From Physcia stellaris (taxonomy: Eukaryota; Ascomycota; Lecanoromycetes; Caliciales; Physciaceae), in NCBI GenBank assembly GCA_018902385.1, contig JABSSW010000018.1, forward strand, positions 62,001 to 126,000: DNA of 64,000 nucleotides, written 5' to 3'. Under the pieces are notes generated by a model. The model worked only from the letters and a program-made list of their open reading frames with translations. It did not search any database and was not told where the DNA came from. Both the position numbers and the translations under genes were made by a program. This document shows, piece after piece, positions 1 to 10,225 of the stretch. Positions within the stretch are counted from its first letter, which is position 1; each line of letters starts with the position of its first letter.

Positions 1-1
1 C

Positions 2-942
2 AAGATCGAGAACCAACAGGGAGTCAACAATTTCGATGAGATCCTGAAGGAGACTGACGGTGTCATGGTCGCTCGTGGTGACCTTGGTATCGAGATACCT
101 CCAGCCCAGGTATTCGTCGCTCAAAAGCTGATGATCGCCAAATGCAACCTGGCCGGCAAGCCTGTCATCTGCGCAACTCAAATGCTGGAGTCAATGACCA
201 ACAACCCACGTCCTACACGTGCTGAAGTCAGTGACGTCGGTAATGCGGTCCTTGACGGGGCAGATTGCGTGATGTTGTCGGGAGAGACGGCCAAGGGAAA
301 TTACCCGAAAGAGTCTGTTCAAATGATGGCCGATACCTGCCAGCTAGCCGAAGTTGCTATCCCTTATGTCAGCCTTTTCAACGAGCTACGTGATACGGCC
401 AAGCGACCTGTAAGCCTTGTGGAGTCGACTGCGCAGTCTGCTGTTAGCGCCAGCCTGGAGCTCAATGCTGGGGCTATCCTTGTCCTTACAACTAGGTGAG
501 TCGGTCCCTCTTGTTGAGAAACAACACCATTGGGAATACGTTTCACTGACACGATATGCAGCGGCCAATCAGCCCGCCTAGTCTCCAAATATCGTCCGAT
601 CTGTCCGATTATCATGGTTACCCGTAACCCTACAGCCGCTCGTGTAAGTCTCCCCACTATTCGTTCCGGCGGTTGCTGACTTGACTTTGACAGTATTCCC
701 ACCTCTACCGTGGTGTCTATCCATTCATATACCCTGAGCAGAAGCCCGACTTCTCCAATACTGATTGGCAGGAAGATGTCGACGGCCGTCTCAAGTGGGG
801 TCTTCTTCAAGCCATCAAATTGGGCGTTCTGAACCACGGTGACAACGTTATCTGTGTTCAAGGCTGGCGTGGAGGCAAGGGTCACACGAATACTCTACGT
901 ATTGTTCCTGCAACAGAAGATCTTGGTCTGTCTGGGGAGTAA
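2..942 (+). CDS. Pyruvate kinase, C-terminal part (5' end outside window)
   Basis: Glycolytic enzyme converting phosphoenolpyruvate and ADP to pyruvate and ATP in the cytosol. The window opens inside the gene. Three exons are visible, 2-495, 562-643 and 694-942, giving 274 residues, about the C-terminal half of a roughly 530-residue fungal enzyme. Family motifs read directly: [10 protein letters not shown] in the active-site barrel, [19 protein letters not shown], and [14 protein letters not shown] at the first junction in the C-terminal regulatory domain. Both introns are GT-AG (66 and 50 nt) and the joins restore conserved residues, so the splice calls are firm. The paralogue or isoform and the start cannot be seen. 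Confidence 0.97.
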
Positions 943-1787
943 AGGCCGTTGACGAATGCATGATCACTTCATGATGCGATGGAACAGCGTTCTGGGACAA
1001 ATTTAAGCTGGGAAAAATGAGCGTAAGCACGATTATGACTGTAGATTCTTAGTGGTTGAAGAAGCTTGCAGACTTTAGAGTAATAGAGTCTAATGAATAC
1101 CGAAATAAATCGCGAAAGCAAAGATGTTTTAGAATGTGTAACGCCGATATTGAATGGACGATTAGTGAACACATCCTTATAATTGGAACTTTTAAATTCC
1201 GAGTACCACTAGTCCTTGCTCTCTGTGCTTTCTGCTCGATCTCTCAGAAGCAAGCTACTATAAATTGACATTACACGATCCACGACCCTAGAGTATCGTA
1301 ACCGCCAATTTATCGAGATCCATCAAGGATATATCAAGACTTAAGATTGGAAGAATGATCCTTGCCTGTCCTTAGGCATGCCCGTTACTGCCATCACGTC
1401 TCTCCAATCCCTTATTGTAGTTCGTCATAAATGTCATTATGGCGGCTAGAGTTTTTGTCGTGTAACTCTAGTTGGCATCTTCCATCGATGCTTGGAGATC
1501 AAGTACTTTTGCCGTAAGATGACCCCCGGCAGACTCTGGAGCTGTGGATAGGAATGCCCTATTTGCCTGCATATTGACCGCCTTCTCGTAAAAACGCATT
1601 GAGTTGGAAGACGAGCCTTGTGTGCCTCCCACAATTCATCAATGGCTGCCCAGGATGCCGACTTCTGCGACGTCAATGTCGTTCAAAGAATAAGGGTCTC
1701 GATGAGTAGCTTTTCTTCAAGCTTTGGCCTAGTGATAGGATCTCCCCTGATCGACAGATTGAGTCTGTAGGCCCTCGATTTACGAGG
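943..1787. other. Intergenic, convergent ends; coding-like remnant on minus strand
   Basis: Between the stop of pyruvate kinase (+) and the stop of the TLC gene (-). No complete gene is seen. The minus strand from about 1787 to 1467 reads as protein-like text (for example AAIDELWEAHKARLP, then MRFYEKAVNMQANRAFL), but it is interrupted and changes frame, so it is either an old coding remnant or chance. The rest is AT-rich 3' flank. Confidence 0.5.
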
Positions 1788-2709
1788 TCACTTCTCCTTC
1801 TTCTCGGCCTTTGGCTCGGGTTTATCGAACCGCTTTTTCACGGTCGTCACCATCTTTCCAAACCAGTAGAAATTCAATCCACTCAGTACGGTATTGCTGA
1901 CGACATATGCCACGGCCAGCCAAGACGGCACTGGGTTTTCGCCTCTGGAAGAGTAGGCGGTCCAGATATCTCGGTACATGTTCACAGACTGATATGAGCC
2001 CCAAACGAGACGGCTTCCTCCGAAGCTCGCAAGAAGTGCGATGCCATTGACCAATTGAGCTTTAGTACCCGTCATGCCGACCTTGTCCATGAACCAATGG
2101 ATGTTGAGGAAGGGCGTTGAGAGCTCGTAGAGGATGAAATTGATGCCATAGTAATTGACAAAGGGTCGCTGTTGCCAGATGTCAGCAAGCCTCGAGCGCT
2201 ACCATCAGTACCGTTCATGACAGAGACTCACGAATCCCAACGATGTCACCGCCAGCGCACTCGCAGCATGAATCAAAGCCCCCACCCATGCACATCAACA
2301 TCTTTGATACTAGCCATCAGATCCCACAGAAAGTACCCCGCCGCAAACCCCTGCACCATCCCCGACGACCCCGTATACCCCCACACCCTCTGGCTCGCAT
2401 TCATAGCCCGCCTTTCCTTGTCGGCGAAGATAACCCACAGCGCAGCGGAATTGATGAAGCAGGACTGAACCATTGACACGAAGTGGACGTTCCAATTGAT
2501 CTTCTTTTTCCGGGGCAGTTGGGGGTAGGTACGAGGGAATAAGCGCGTAGAGACGTAGGGCGAGATGATGACGTTGACGAACTCGTAGAAGCAGAAGGCG
2601 GGGAGGATTTCGTGGGCGTGGAGGGGGAGGGTGCGGAGTGTGAGGGCGGAGGCGAGGGGTTGGGTTGCTTTGGTGAGGAAGGAGGGGGTGGGTGGAGGGG
2701 GTCGCGCAT
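1788..2709 (-). CDS. TLC-domain (TRAM-LAG1-CLN8) membrane protein, frame broken twice at G/C runs
   Basis: Multi-pass membrane protein of the TLC family, probably ER or Golgi; substrate unknown. Exons 2709-2232 and 2168-1788, with a 63-nt GT-AG intron. Recognisable text includes HEILPAFCFYEFVN, RVWGYTGSSGMVQ, GYFLWDL, RPFVNYYG, LNIHWFMDK and a lysine-rich C-terminus ending KAEKKEK. As written, the frame breaks twice: between the start MRDPL and FLTK (runs of five G on the plus strand at 2684-2688 or 2697-2701), and between VHGWG and ALIHAA (C5 at 2279-2283). Adding one base at each gives 861 nt, 286 residues, in frame with both exons. The start at 2709 fits the MRDP start I recall for related proteins; no in-frame ATG lies upstream in the downstream frame. 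Either the assembly undercounts these runs or the gene is a very young pseudogene. Confidence 0.8.
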
Positions 2710-3038
2710 TTTCGAGTGGTCGAAGAAGCCTGCTTGACTTCCAGGTGATGAAAATGCGGGTTGTTGTTGATCATTGAGGTCTTTAAGATCAGTGGCGCGG
2801 AGTGTCGCTTGATATCACGTGCCTGGGGTGATCTGCGGATCTGCGACGCTACTGTAACGAGATTTCCAAGCTCTTAAATCAGATCATTAAGCTCACCGTC
2901 ACCGTCGTCCATACCACTCCATTTTCTCTTCGCTAAACATCAGAAGGGGCAGTCTGTACTAGACGCAAAGTCCCTCAGGCAAACCGTTCAACGGCTACCC
3001 AGCCTCTGAAGACCTCAGTAGGCGGAAATTCGGTCACG

Positions 3039-3541
3039 CTACAATTCTGCACTTTGTCCGCCTCGTGTTACCACAGTCGCGAGTTGAACGTGCCCTTTGG
3101 ATGCGAAGTATCTAGAAATCACTCCTTTAGAACAATTGTACTCCCAATATGCCATCAAGGCCATATAGTAGTCCAATTGGGACTGTGTGGCCTTTTGGCG
3201 TTGGTGATTCATCTCAACCTTTTGAACGTCTTTCAATCACAGACTAGTTGGGCTGCTAATCGATCAATTAAAGTCAAGGACGCTCACAGCTCACGTTTCT
3301 CTAGATCATTAAAGATGCAACACCACGACAGCCATTGAGCTGTACTGCAGAGACTGGCTAATTGAAGGCAGGCGTTGGCAGAGCGTGACCTCAGGTGAGC
3401 CAATAGTGCTATTTCCAAAGCCTGGGACTCCGATGCAAGGCTTACGATTGGAAAGCATGCATGTCCTATGTTCCTGTACACAAGAACCAATATCTCACCC
3501 AATCTTTGACAATCACCTCTAGACATCCGCACTGTCTCCAT
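3039..3541 (-). CDS. Possible two-exon small gene, unrecognised
   Basis: Two minus-strand open frames can be joined by a GTGAGC...AAAG intron (3230-3294, 65 nt) with matching phase: exon 1 3541-3295, exon 2 3229-3039, 145 residues. The product begins METVRMSRGD, is rich in Cys, Leu and Ser, and matches no family I know. Support is only the consistent splice phase. Codon use is not clearly coding and the frames may be open by chance. Confidence 0.22.
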
Positions 3542-4271
3542 CGTCTTCAGATTTCTGCTTCACTGTGTCCATTGTTTCCAGATATTTGCATCACCCTGTA
3601 GCCATGCTCCAATTTCTGCTGTTCCTTTGCAGGTCATCATGTCGTTAGTTTGCTATGTCTCGTATCTTTGTCCATATTCAGCTTCGTTATGACGATGAGC
3701 AGTAGCTCTTGAGAGCCGAGCTCTTACGCCATTTCAGACCTTCTATTTAGCTGTGGACCAAAATTAGATGAAGGGTGCCATGCACCATGATGGCCTGAAG
3801 ATGGCAACGGAGCTGTTCAGGTAGTGAGTCCATACTGATCTTCAAGACCTTGCCGGGCGGCGACTTCAGGGGTATACCAATTCGTACAAGCCACCTCCTG
3901 TGTATCATTTGTAATAGTGAATATCCTTATCACCATTATTCAATATCCAGATTCGCTCTATCTTGAGCTCTAGTGTTATAGTGTTGCACTAAGGTCACCG
4001 CATGTGTCATCTAGGTATACAGATCATTTGAATCAAACGCTTGACTCTACACACCGACCTTGTCTCTCCCACTAGGACTTCACTCGGGCCACACGATTAA
4101 GTAGTGTCATGGCCCAGGGTGCCACGTACTAATGTGTGAGATAGTACTTCGACTTCTTAATAGCCTTCGGCCCTCTCCGAGAACTTTGACGGTCTCATTG
4201 CCTTTCAAAGATCCTCAAAAATCAGCGAAGGGTGTCTCCTGATCCAGCCACCGATAATTCGAAGCACAAAC
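3542..4271. other. Intergenic, promoter side of the F-box-like gene
   Basis: No open frame of note and no repeat recognised. It presumably holds the promoter and leader of the gene starting at 4272. Confidence 0.5.
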
Positions 4272-5786
4272 ATGACGACTTCATTATCTAACGACTCTGA
4301 GTGCGCCACAGCCAATTACGATTTGGAGAACCTTGACGACAGTTTGAAGGGCTTACTCATCACCGCCTCTGCACGCGTACTTAACATTGCTGAGATTAGA
4401 GAAAATATTATGCTACAGCTAGATCCTTCCACTCTGCTCAGATTGGTCTCGGTCTCCCCTGCGGCGCTAGCAACATTCGAGCGAGACTCTGCCAATTTCT
4501 TTGATACAGCACTAAACAACAGTGATATCTCATCACGTAGGTGGGCGATTGCCATACTCGAGGCTTATTGGAAGCGCCCAACCGAGGACCTCCCGAATAC
4601 CTGGACACATGATGGCCGACCTCTGGAAACAGAGCTGGACATCTTCTTGAACAAGTTCGTCAAGTTTGGCGATGATCAGAGCTTGCCGGAAGATATCCCG
4701 AAGTCTCTCGAGTCTTTACGCAAAATAGCTTCAGTGCATGACGCTGCGTCAGACCTGCTAGCATCACATCTCTGGACTGGTATCGAGAACCCTGAGATGT
4801 GTGACATTAACCCCGCAAATATTTGGAAATCCTTATGGATCTATCAACTTTATTGTGAGCTTTTCCATCGACCGGGCAATGCATCGTCTCCAGATGTATT
4901 GTTTCCGTCGGTGCAAGCGCAGAGGAAATATCTGCGTATCATCCGGGGTGACTATGACCATGGGTTCCTGTATTGCCTTTGCAGTGTCTATCGAGACTTG
5001 TCTAGTTTTCTTGCCGGGCTGTTCTATGACTGTTGGCCAGAGGAGTTTTGCAAAGTATACAAGAACCACAGTCAGCGATCCGACGCGTTATGCCAAGGCA
5101 ACACATTTGCTGAGAAAGACTGGCCATATAGCAAGTTCGCATATACTATCCATTCTCCGGGGGTATCCGCGGAGGTAGAGAGAGCACACGAGGACCCAAG
5201 CAGCAGCTTCTGGTCTAGCAAAAAAGTGGTATGGGACACACACGGTGAATTCTTCAAATATATCGACTACCAGATGTCAATTGGTTTACCATACGTTGCC
5301 CAGATGTACCGCATGAGCTTGGCCAACGACTTTTCAGCTTGGGAGGCTCAAAATTACCGCACGGACTCCTTTTTCCCACAGGCGTACGACGCTTTTGGGG
5401 TGGGTCATGCTACTCTCCGTATCACGGCGAGAAATCAAGGCTTTTTACTTGAGCCGGTAGAGGATGGTGCGAAGGGATATCACCTGACCATAACAGTACC
5501 GGCGGCCTCTGGTGACGACTACTTTGCTCGATCGAAGGAGCCAATCTTCACAGATGGAGAGTTCACACCATTGCATTTGGGCAATCTAATGAGACTTGAC
5601 GAACGGATCGAGGAAGAGGCGACGGGAGCGAAGACTGCTGGTGATGGGACGAACGAAGAAGCTTCAACCAAAGGACATTCGTATGAGAAACTTAACAAGA
5701 ACCCCGGTCAGAAAGGATTAGGATGGTGGTCAAGTCTGACGAGACAGGGTCTCGGCTTGATAAGAAAGGACCGGAAAAGCAAGTGA
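4272..5786 (+). CDS. Hypothetical protein with weak F-box-like N-terminus
   Basis: Single-exon frame of 504 residues starting at the first ATG after a stop. Residues about 37-75 (LNIAEIRENIMLQLDPSTLLRL, shortened) resemble the F-box pattern used to bind Skp1 in SCF ubiquitin ligases, but no LRR or WD substrate domain follows. The middle is Trp/Tyr-rich (for example IWKSLWIYQLY, YDCWPEEFCKVYKNH), suggesting a folded globular domain. The C-terminus is charged and low-complexity (ERIEEEATGAKTAGDG) and ends in a basic tail, IRKDRKSK. Such F-box-like orphans are common in ascomycetes. That it is a gene is well supported by length and composition; its function is not known. Confidence 0.8.
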   Translation: MTTSLSNDSECATANYDLENLDDSLKGLLITASARVLNIAEIRENIMLQLDPSTLLRLVSVSPAALATFERDSANFFDTALNNSDISSRRWAIAILEAYWKRPTEDLPNTWTHDGRPLETELDIFLNKFVKFGDDQSLPEDIPKSLESLRKIASVHDAASDLLASHLWTGIENPEMCDINPANIWKSLWIYQLYCELFHRPGNASSPDVLFPSVQAQRKYLRIIRGDYDHGFLYCLCSVYRDLSSFLAGLFYDCWPEEFCKVYKNHSQRSDALCQGNTFAEKDWPYSKFAYTIHSPGVSAEVERAHEDPSSSFWSSKKVVWDTHGEFFKYIDYQMSIGLPYVAQMYRMSLANDFSAWEAQNYRTDSFFPQAYDAFGVGHATLRITARNQGFLLEPVEDGAKGYHLTITVPAASGDDYFARSKEPIFTDGEFTPLHLGNLMRLDERIEEEATGAKTAGDGTNEEASTKGHSYEKLNKNPGQKGLGWWSSLTRQGLGLIRKDRKSK

Positions 5787-7313
5787 AAAGTCTCACTGTG
5801 ACGACTCAAGAAAGCGACTTCAACGATTTAGCGAAGTGTGGTCGGCTTTCCTGCCAGTTTATGTTTTTACGGAAGCACAAATACTTGCCTCCCCGTCCCT
5901 TATGTAGGCATGCAGACGCTGTCAATCGGTGCTTGCAGAGTGGACTTCTCACCACTCGGGCTATCTTCAGATCATTGCCGCATTCTTTCTTTATATATGT
6001 GCAAAAGCCATGGTATTTTACGTCTGGGTTGTAGACCTCCTGCCGAGCCAGCTTTCAGAGTCGCCATCTTGCACTATCTCTACGGCTGGGTAATGGACCG
6101 AGGAAACCCTCCGAAAGAGGTGAAAACGATTGAAGGAGGGTAAGTCCCCAAAGAGTGAATGGGGGAGGTACTCCAACGGAGAGAATAAGAATGAGGAGGA
6201 GAAAAGCAGAAGCGATGAGCTCCTTTGTTATTGGATGTTCAGGAGGATATTGTTATCTCCATGGAAAGCTTATCCCCTAAATATCACATCCTTCCCTCCT
6301 AGCTTTGAATGAGGAACCCTATCTTCCCCGACCACCAAGCTAATGCCTCGCCATTTCCCGACTAGTACTCCTATTCCTGCACGAACGGTACGCTTTCCAA
6401 AGAAGTTCAGATGTCGTTTGTTCGCTCCAAGGGAACTCGAGACGCTTGTTTTCTCTTATTGTGGTAAGGCTGAATTGCATATCCTCTCTAATCTGATCAT
6501 ATCATTTACCGGTTTGGTTGATGAGCTAGTCTATTCGTTAAGAGAAGATCAATACCTTCTCTCCAAATCCATGCACTAGAAGCTCAAACCTAAGGAAGGA
6601 GAAACCCACTTTACGTCTTAGAAAATGTACGTGTATGGGAATGCTTCCATGAACACTATGTGACTGAATCAACTTCTTCTGGGTTTCATGGAGAATAACT
6701 GAGGCTGAATCCTATTTTCTGGTCATGGGATTAATAAAGTTCAGCCTCTATTTTCGTTGAGGCCGAGGCCTGCTGTTGATCCCAACATCTCAATCGATAT
6801 CTCTCGAATAGGAGACGCGGGCTTTTACTATATATTCTTCTCATCAATTTTATATTCCCTTTTCAATAAGCTCATTTAATAGTATCGGGCCATTTTCGTG
6901 AATCAGTCTTCTCATTGCCTTCCAAGTCTAAGTCCTCTCCTTCTCGACAGCGGCCCCCTCGCAGCGTTTCAGAGACCTCATCTCCTCATCCTCCCTCCAA
7001 CTTTCCCACCCCACATGCCAGCTCCAAACTCCCGAAGCCCTTCCTCATCATCCGCTCCACTTCCCCTATCTCCACAAGTTCATCTATAGACAGAATTTTC
7101 CGTCTGATACCAACTATGGCTCCCTCTCAGGTAATCAGTGATGGAGATCGTCCAGCAACGCCCTATGGGTGACCTGAGTGACTGGCGACAGAAAGGGGAG
7201 AAGGATAGGTTTGTGGTTAGATCTATTGAAGGGCGGCATGAAAAGGGAGCAGGTATACGAGTCCTTAGTTAAGACTACAGTGATGATTCTGAAGAGCACT
7301 CACCAATATGTCA
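5787..7313. other. Intergenic; CT-rich promoter-like tract without a clear gene
   Basis: Small open frames only. From about 6900 to 7110 the plus strand is strongly CT-rich, as in fungal core promoters, and ends in CCAACTATGG (ATG at 7116) followed by CAG/GTAATC, which looks like a first exon of five codons and a splice donor. No convincing downstream exon is found before the repeat at 7314. Confidence 0.4.
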
Positions 7314-7560
7314 TGGTCTGGCAGCAACTGGTGCTAATTTTTTTTTGAATATACCGAGAGATCCACGATTACCCGACTTAGGACGAAGGCAGAAGCTGAT
7401 GCTTCTTTCATGTCGTCTTCATATCATCTTCATATCGTTTTCATACGCCTTGTGCCAAACACGGGTACGCGTCTTGTCATATCGGATGTATTGGTGTCGA
7501 TGCTTGGGGGAGGGATAGCACCACACCAGACCATGAGATAATATTCCGTGTCCGCGCTAG
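7314..7560. repeat. Dispersed repeat, copy 1 (relative of 63181-63420)
   Basis: Shares ordered blocks with 63181-63420 in the same orientation: TGGTCTGGcAGcAA...TGGTGCTAAT, CGATTACCCGACTT, TTGTGCCAAA.ACGGGTACGCGT, and TAGCACC.CACCAGACC. Blocks are separated by diverged spacers. Many differences within blocks are C/T or A/G changes, as expected from repeat-induced point mutation, though I could not quantify this. No coding capacity is visible. The limits are those of the recognisable similarity. Confidence 0.7.
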
Positions 7561-8077
7561 AGATATATGGAACAAGTAAGACTTGCATGCAATCATGAAC
7601 GTGCCACAGAACGTACTTTAGGTCAAGAGCCTCCATCAATCCTTTGGTCCATCTATCTAGCGTCTGAGTGCTTTGCCTTGATGGAGTTGAGTGCCAATAC
7701 TTAAGCACGACCCAGGACCGAGAAACCTCGTAAAGCCTAGTAATGGAGTGAGGAGTTACGACGGGTCAAGTAATTGAACCTTCAAGGCTACTCATACGGG
7801 GATTTTCATGCCTTCTTGCAACCGCAATTCCACGGTTTAGCCAAGTGTAAACGGCGTTTCTGCGGTTTAAAACCTTTTGAACGATTTAAATCCGATTTAA
7901 TCCGGAACTTACCGTCAAAAGCGCCACCCAAGGCCCTGCGTACTTACTATGCAGCACTGACCAGCAAAAACACATCTCAACATATGCCAAGCCATATCTG
8001 GGTCCAGCAACAAACGCATCCAAGGGGTCCGCGCCATTTCCCACGCTATTCCCAAACATTGCACCAACACCATCGGC
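7561..8077. other. Intergenic, upstream of secreted-protein gene
   Basis: No gene seen. It contains AT-rich stretches such as GATTTAAATCCGATTTAATCC near 7880 and presumably the promoter of the gene at 8078. Confidence 0.45.
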
Positions 8078-9148
8078 ATGAAGACCTTCCTGTTGCTCAG
8101 CGTTACGCTAGTGACGCATGCATTCACGGTTAATTTCTACAAATCACCAAACTGCGCTGGCGAATTCTTGAATTCCTACACGGGAGATCTGAGCAACACT
8201 TCTTGTCGCCAAGATGTGGGCGAAGCAGGTGGTGCAGTAGTCACGAAGACAGGACCGCTTGACGATGGTGCCGCAGTAGCGTTCTATTCGACCGACGACT
8301 GTGATCCTGACCACCTCCTCTCCCAAGCGGACGCTGGATGTATTAGCGTTACCGACTTCGAGAGCGATTTCCGGTCGTTCAACGTCGTTGGCGGAGTCAA
8401 CCAAAAGGGAATGAAGATGCGAAGTGCTCCGGACACCCAGTCACCACATCCCTCGGATCCAGTTGACGATCACTTATATGAACGCATGGACGGTGAGAAG
8501 CTTGAGGCTAGATCAGATCCAGGCACTCTTGCGAACGCGAGGGTTCGGCAGCATGGAGAAGTCTCGGAGTATCTTGGCCAGATGTACAAATGGCATCAGG
8601 TCGCTGAAGGTGCATGGCGCGGCATCAACGTGGAAGATTGGGACGATGATAAACACGTCATAAACAATACCAAGCTCAAAGATACTCACTGCCTCATTCG
8701 GAACAATTCTCCAAATCAGGATGCGCGCCGTTCAGATTCGAAAAAGCTTTCACTGACCAACTCTCACAATCTCGAAGAACGTGACTTTCTCTACGGTGCC
8801 TGCAATTTTGTCAGGAGTTGCGCCCTTACCGTCTTAGCCGGGACGCAATACACCGTTTCCGCGGTGGTCTCAGCATTCGTGAGCAAAGCCCTACAGGTTT
8901 CTGGCATCATCAACCTCTGGGAATTGTTAAATCAGCCCTCGAGCAGCATCCGAGTATCCCAGTGTTCGAGCTCGAAGTCGGATGCCGAAACAATAGCTAG
9001 CATCCTCAAAGACTTTGCAGAGTCAATATCTGACAGGGCTTTTCAGGCCACAATGGAGTATAATGGTGTTACCGGTGTGATATCAGTAGGGGCTGCACCC
9101 ACGGGCCAGAGGGGTGATGGGGTCACCTGTGGTGCTATTTTCGACTGA
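8078..9148 (+). CDS. Predicted secreted cysteine-containing protein, unknown function
   Basis: Intronless frame of 356 residues. Residues 1-16 (MKTFLLLSVTLVTHAF) form a typical signal peptide. The first mature domain, about 17-100, has four cysteines (C26, C43, C75, C88) in a beta-rich text with VNFYKSPNCAGE and AFYSTDDCDPD, a layout common in small fungal secreted domains. A charged linker with possible KR/RR-type processing sites leads to a C-terminal domain (about 240-356) with further Cys at YGACNFVRSC, VSQCSS and GVTCGAIFD, and a hydrophobic Ala/Val-rich stretch. No catalytic motif is recognised. It could be a cell-wall, defence or effector-like protein; this is inference from secretion and cysteine content only. 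It is followed by another secretory-type frame and, further on, a small Zys3-like gene. Confidence 0.75.
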   Translation: MKTFLLLSVTLVTHAFTVNFYKSPNCAGEFLNSYTGDLSNTSCRQDVGEAGGAVVTKTGPLDDGAAVAFYSTDDCDPDHLLSQADAGCISVTDFESDFRSFNVVGGVNQKGMKMRSAPDTQSPHPSDPVDDHLYERMDGEKLEARSDPGTLANARVRQHGEVSEYLGQMYKWHQVAEGAWRGINVEDWDDDKHVINNTKLKDTHCLIRNNSPNQDARRSDSKKLSLTNSHNLEERDFLYGACNFVRSCALTVLAGTQYTVSAVVSAFVSKALQVSGIINLWELLNQPSSSIRVSQCSSSKSDAETIASILKDFAESISDRAFQATMEYNGVTGVISVGAAPTGQRGDGVTCGAIFD

Positions 9149-9841
9149 CCCGAGCACTGGCTCGACGAAGCTGAGGCGGAGCACTAAATTTGGTGCAGTA
9201 TTGCAAACTGGTACAAGGACGAATTTATGGATGTAGGCCCGGTGAGCATGAGACTATCGGATCGATTGGGCATTAGAGGCTTTCGAAGACATCGAGACAA
9301 TACAGGGATAATTACCTCTAGAATCGTTGAGTACGATCTTACGATAAGTCAGTGAAAGTTCCAGGCACTGTTGCGGCCAATCACCTAGGGATAGACGGTT
9401 GGAGAGACATGTGGTATATCATATATATCCGAAAGTAGAAAAGACGTACTGATGGTTTCAAAGAATTTACCGTCATAATGGACAAGAATGAGTAGCGTAT
9501 ATCTGGCTCCATCTATCAGCATAGTGACGAAGTTAGCTTGATATACTAAAGATGACTGAGTCTTGGGATTGATTGTCAGCTCTATTTAGAGTCACGTTTC
9601 GAGCTCCCTGACAAACAGTCAGTGTCGAACATGGAAGCAAACAAACCACACACCTTTCCTCATCTCCTTCTTATCCTCATCATCACCAACAGCGGACCTT
9701 GACCTCCACCTATACCCACGAAGAACAGCCGATCTTTAGCTCCTGGCCCCAAAAAGACCAAGACAATCGTCTCAAAATACAACGAGAAAGTACAATCGAG
9801 AAAGATTCCTGAACTTACACACTCACACCTATCCAGAGCCG
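9149..9841. other. Intergenic
   Basis: No gene, RNA or repeat recognised. The last 200 bases are C/A-rich and may be the leader of the small frame at 9842. Confidence 0.5.
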
Positions 9842-10225
9842 ATGCCTCCCTCCCAGCCCTCCACCCTCATCCCCCACATAATCTCCCTCTCCCTCATCCT
9901 CCTTCCACGAGCTCCTCCCGTCACAGCAGCTCACTCATTCGCGACCCTCCCCTCCAGCCGAAAATCAGCATCACTCCTTACACCCACCACATCTTCATTC
10001 CCCCTTCCCACCATTCGCCCAGCAGCCATCATCCCAGGGCACGCTAGAGGGTACCTAAACCTGGAGGCGCTTTCGAGAACAATCATCACCCTGGCACTCT
10101 GCGCGGGCGTTGTGGCGCTGCTGCTTGTGGCCATGGCGGGTTTGGGGTGGGGGGTTGATGTTGGGTTCCGGGAGATGGGGTGGGGGTTGGGCGGGAGGCG
10201 GAAGAGGGTGAGGTTTGTGGAGTGA
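9842..10225 (+). CDS. Small predicted membrane protein, unrecognised
   Basis: Open frame of 127 residues. The N-terminus has a signal-anchor-like stretch (IISLSLILLPRAPPVTAA) and residues about 78-103 form one strong transmembrane segment (IITLALCAGVVALLLVAMAG). The end is basic and Arg-rich (GGRRKRVRFVE), suggesting a cytosolic tail. The middle is Ser/Pro/Thr-rich. No family is recognised. Only the signal-plus-TM layout supports coding; GC-rich low complexity could also give it by chance. Confidence 0.42.
   Translation: MPPSQPSTLIPHIISLSLILLPRAPPVTAAHSFATLPSSRKSASLLTPTTSSFPLPTIRPAAIIPGHARGYLNLEALSRTIITLALCAGVVALLLVAMAGLGWGVDVGFREMGWGLGGRRKRVRFVE

Noticed and set aside
364-885. 173-residue minus-strand frame opposite pyruvate kinase exons
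   Set aside because: Shadow of the conserved plus-strand coding sequence; no family features and it spans the introns of the real gene.
2310-2774. Frame starting at 2774 on the minus strand over the TLC exon
   Set aside because: Pro/His/Arg-rich text typical of a wrong frame; the TLC reading lies in the neighbouring frames.
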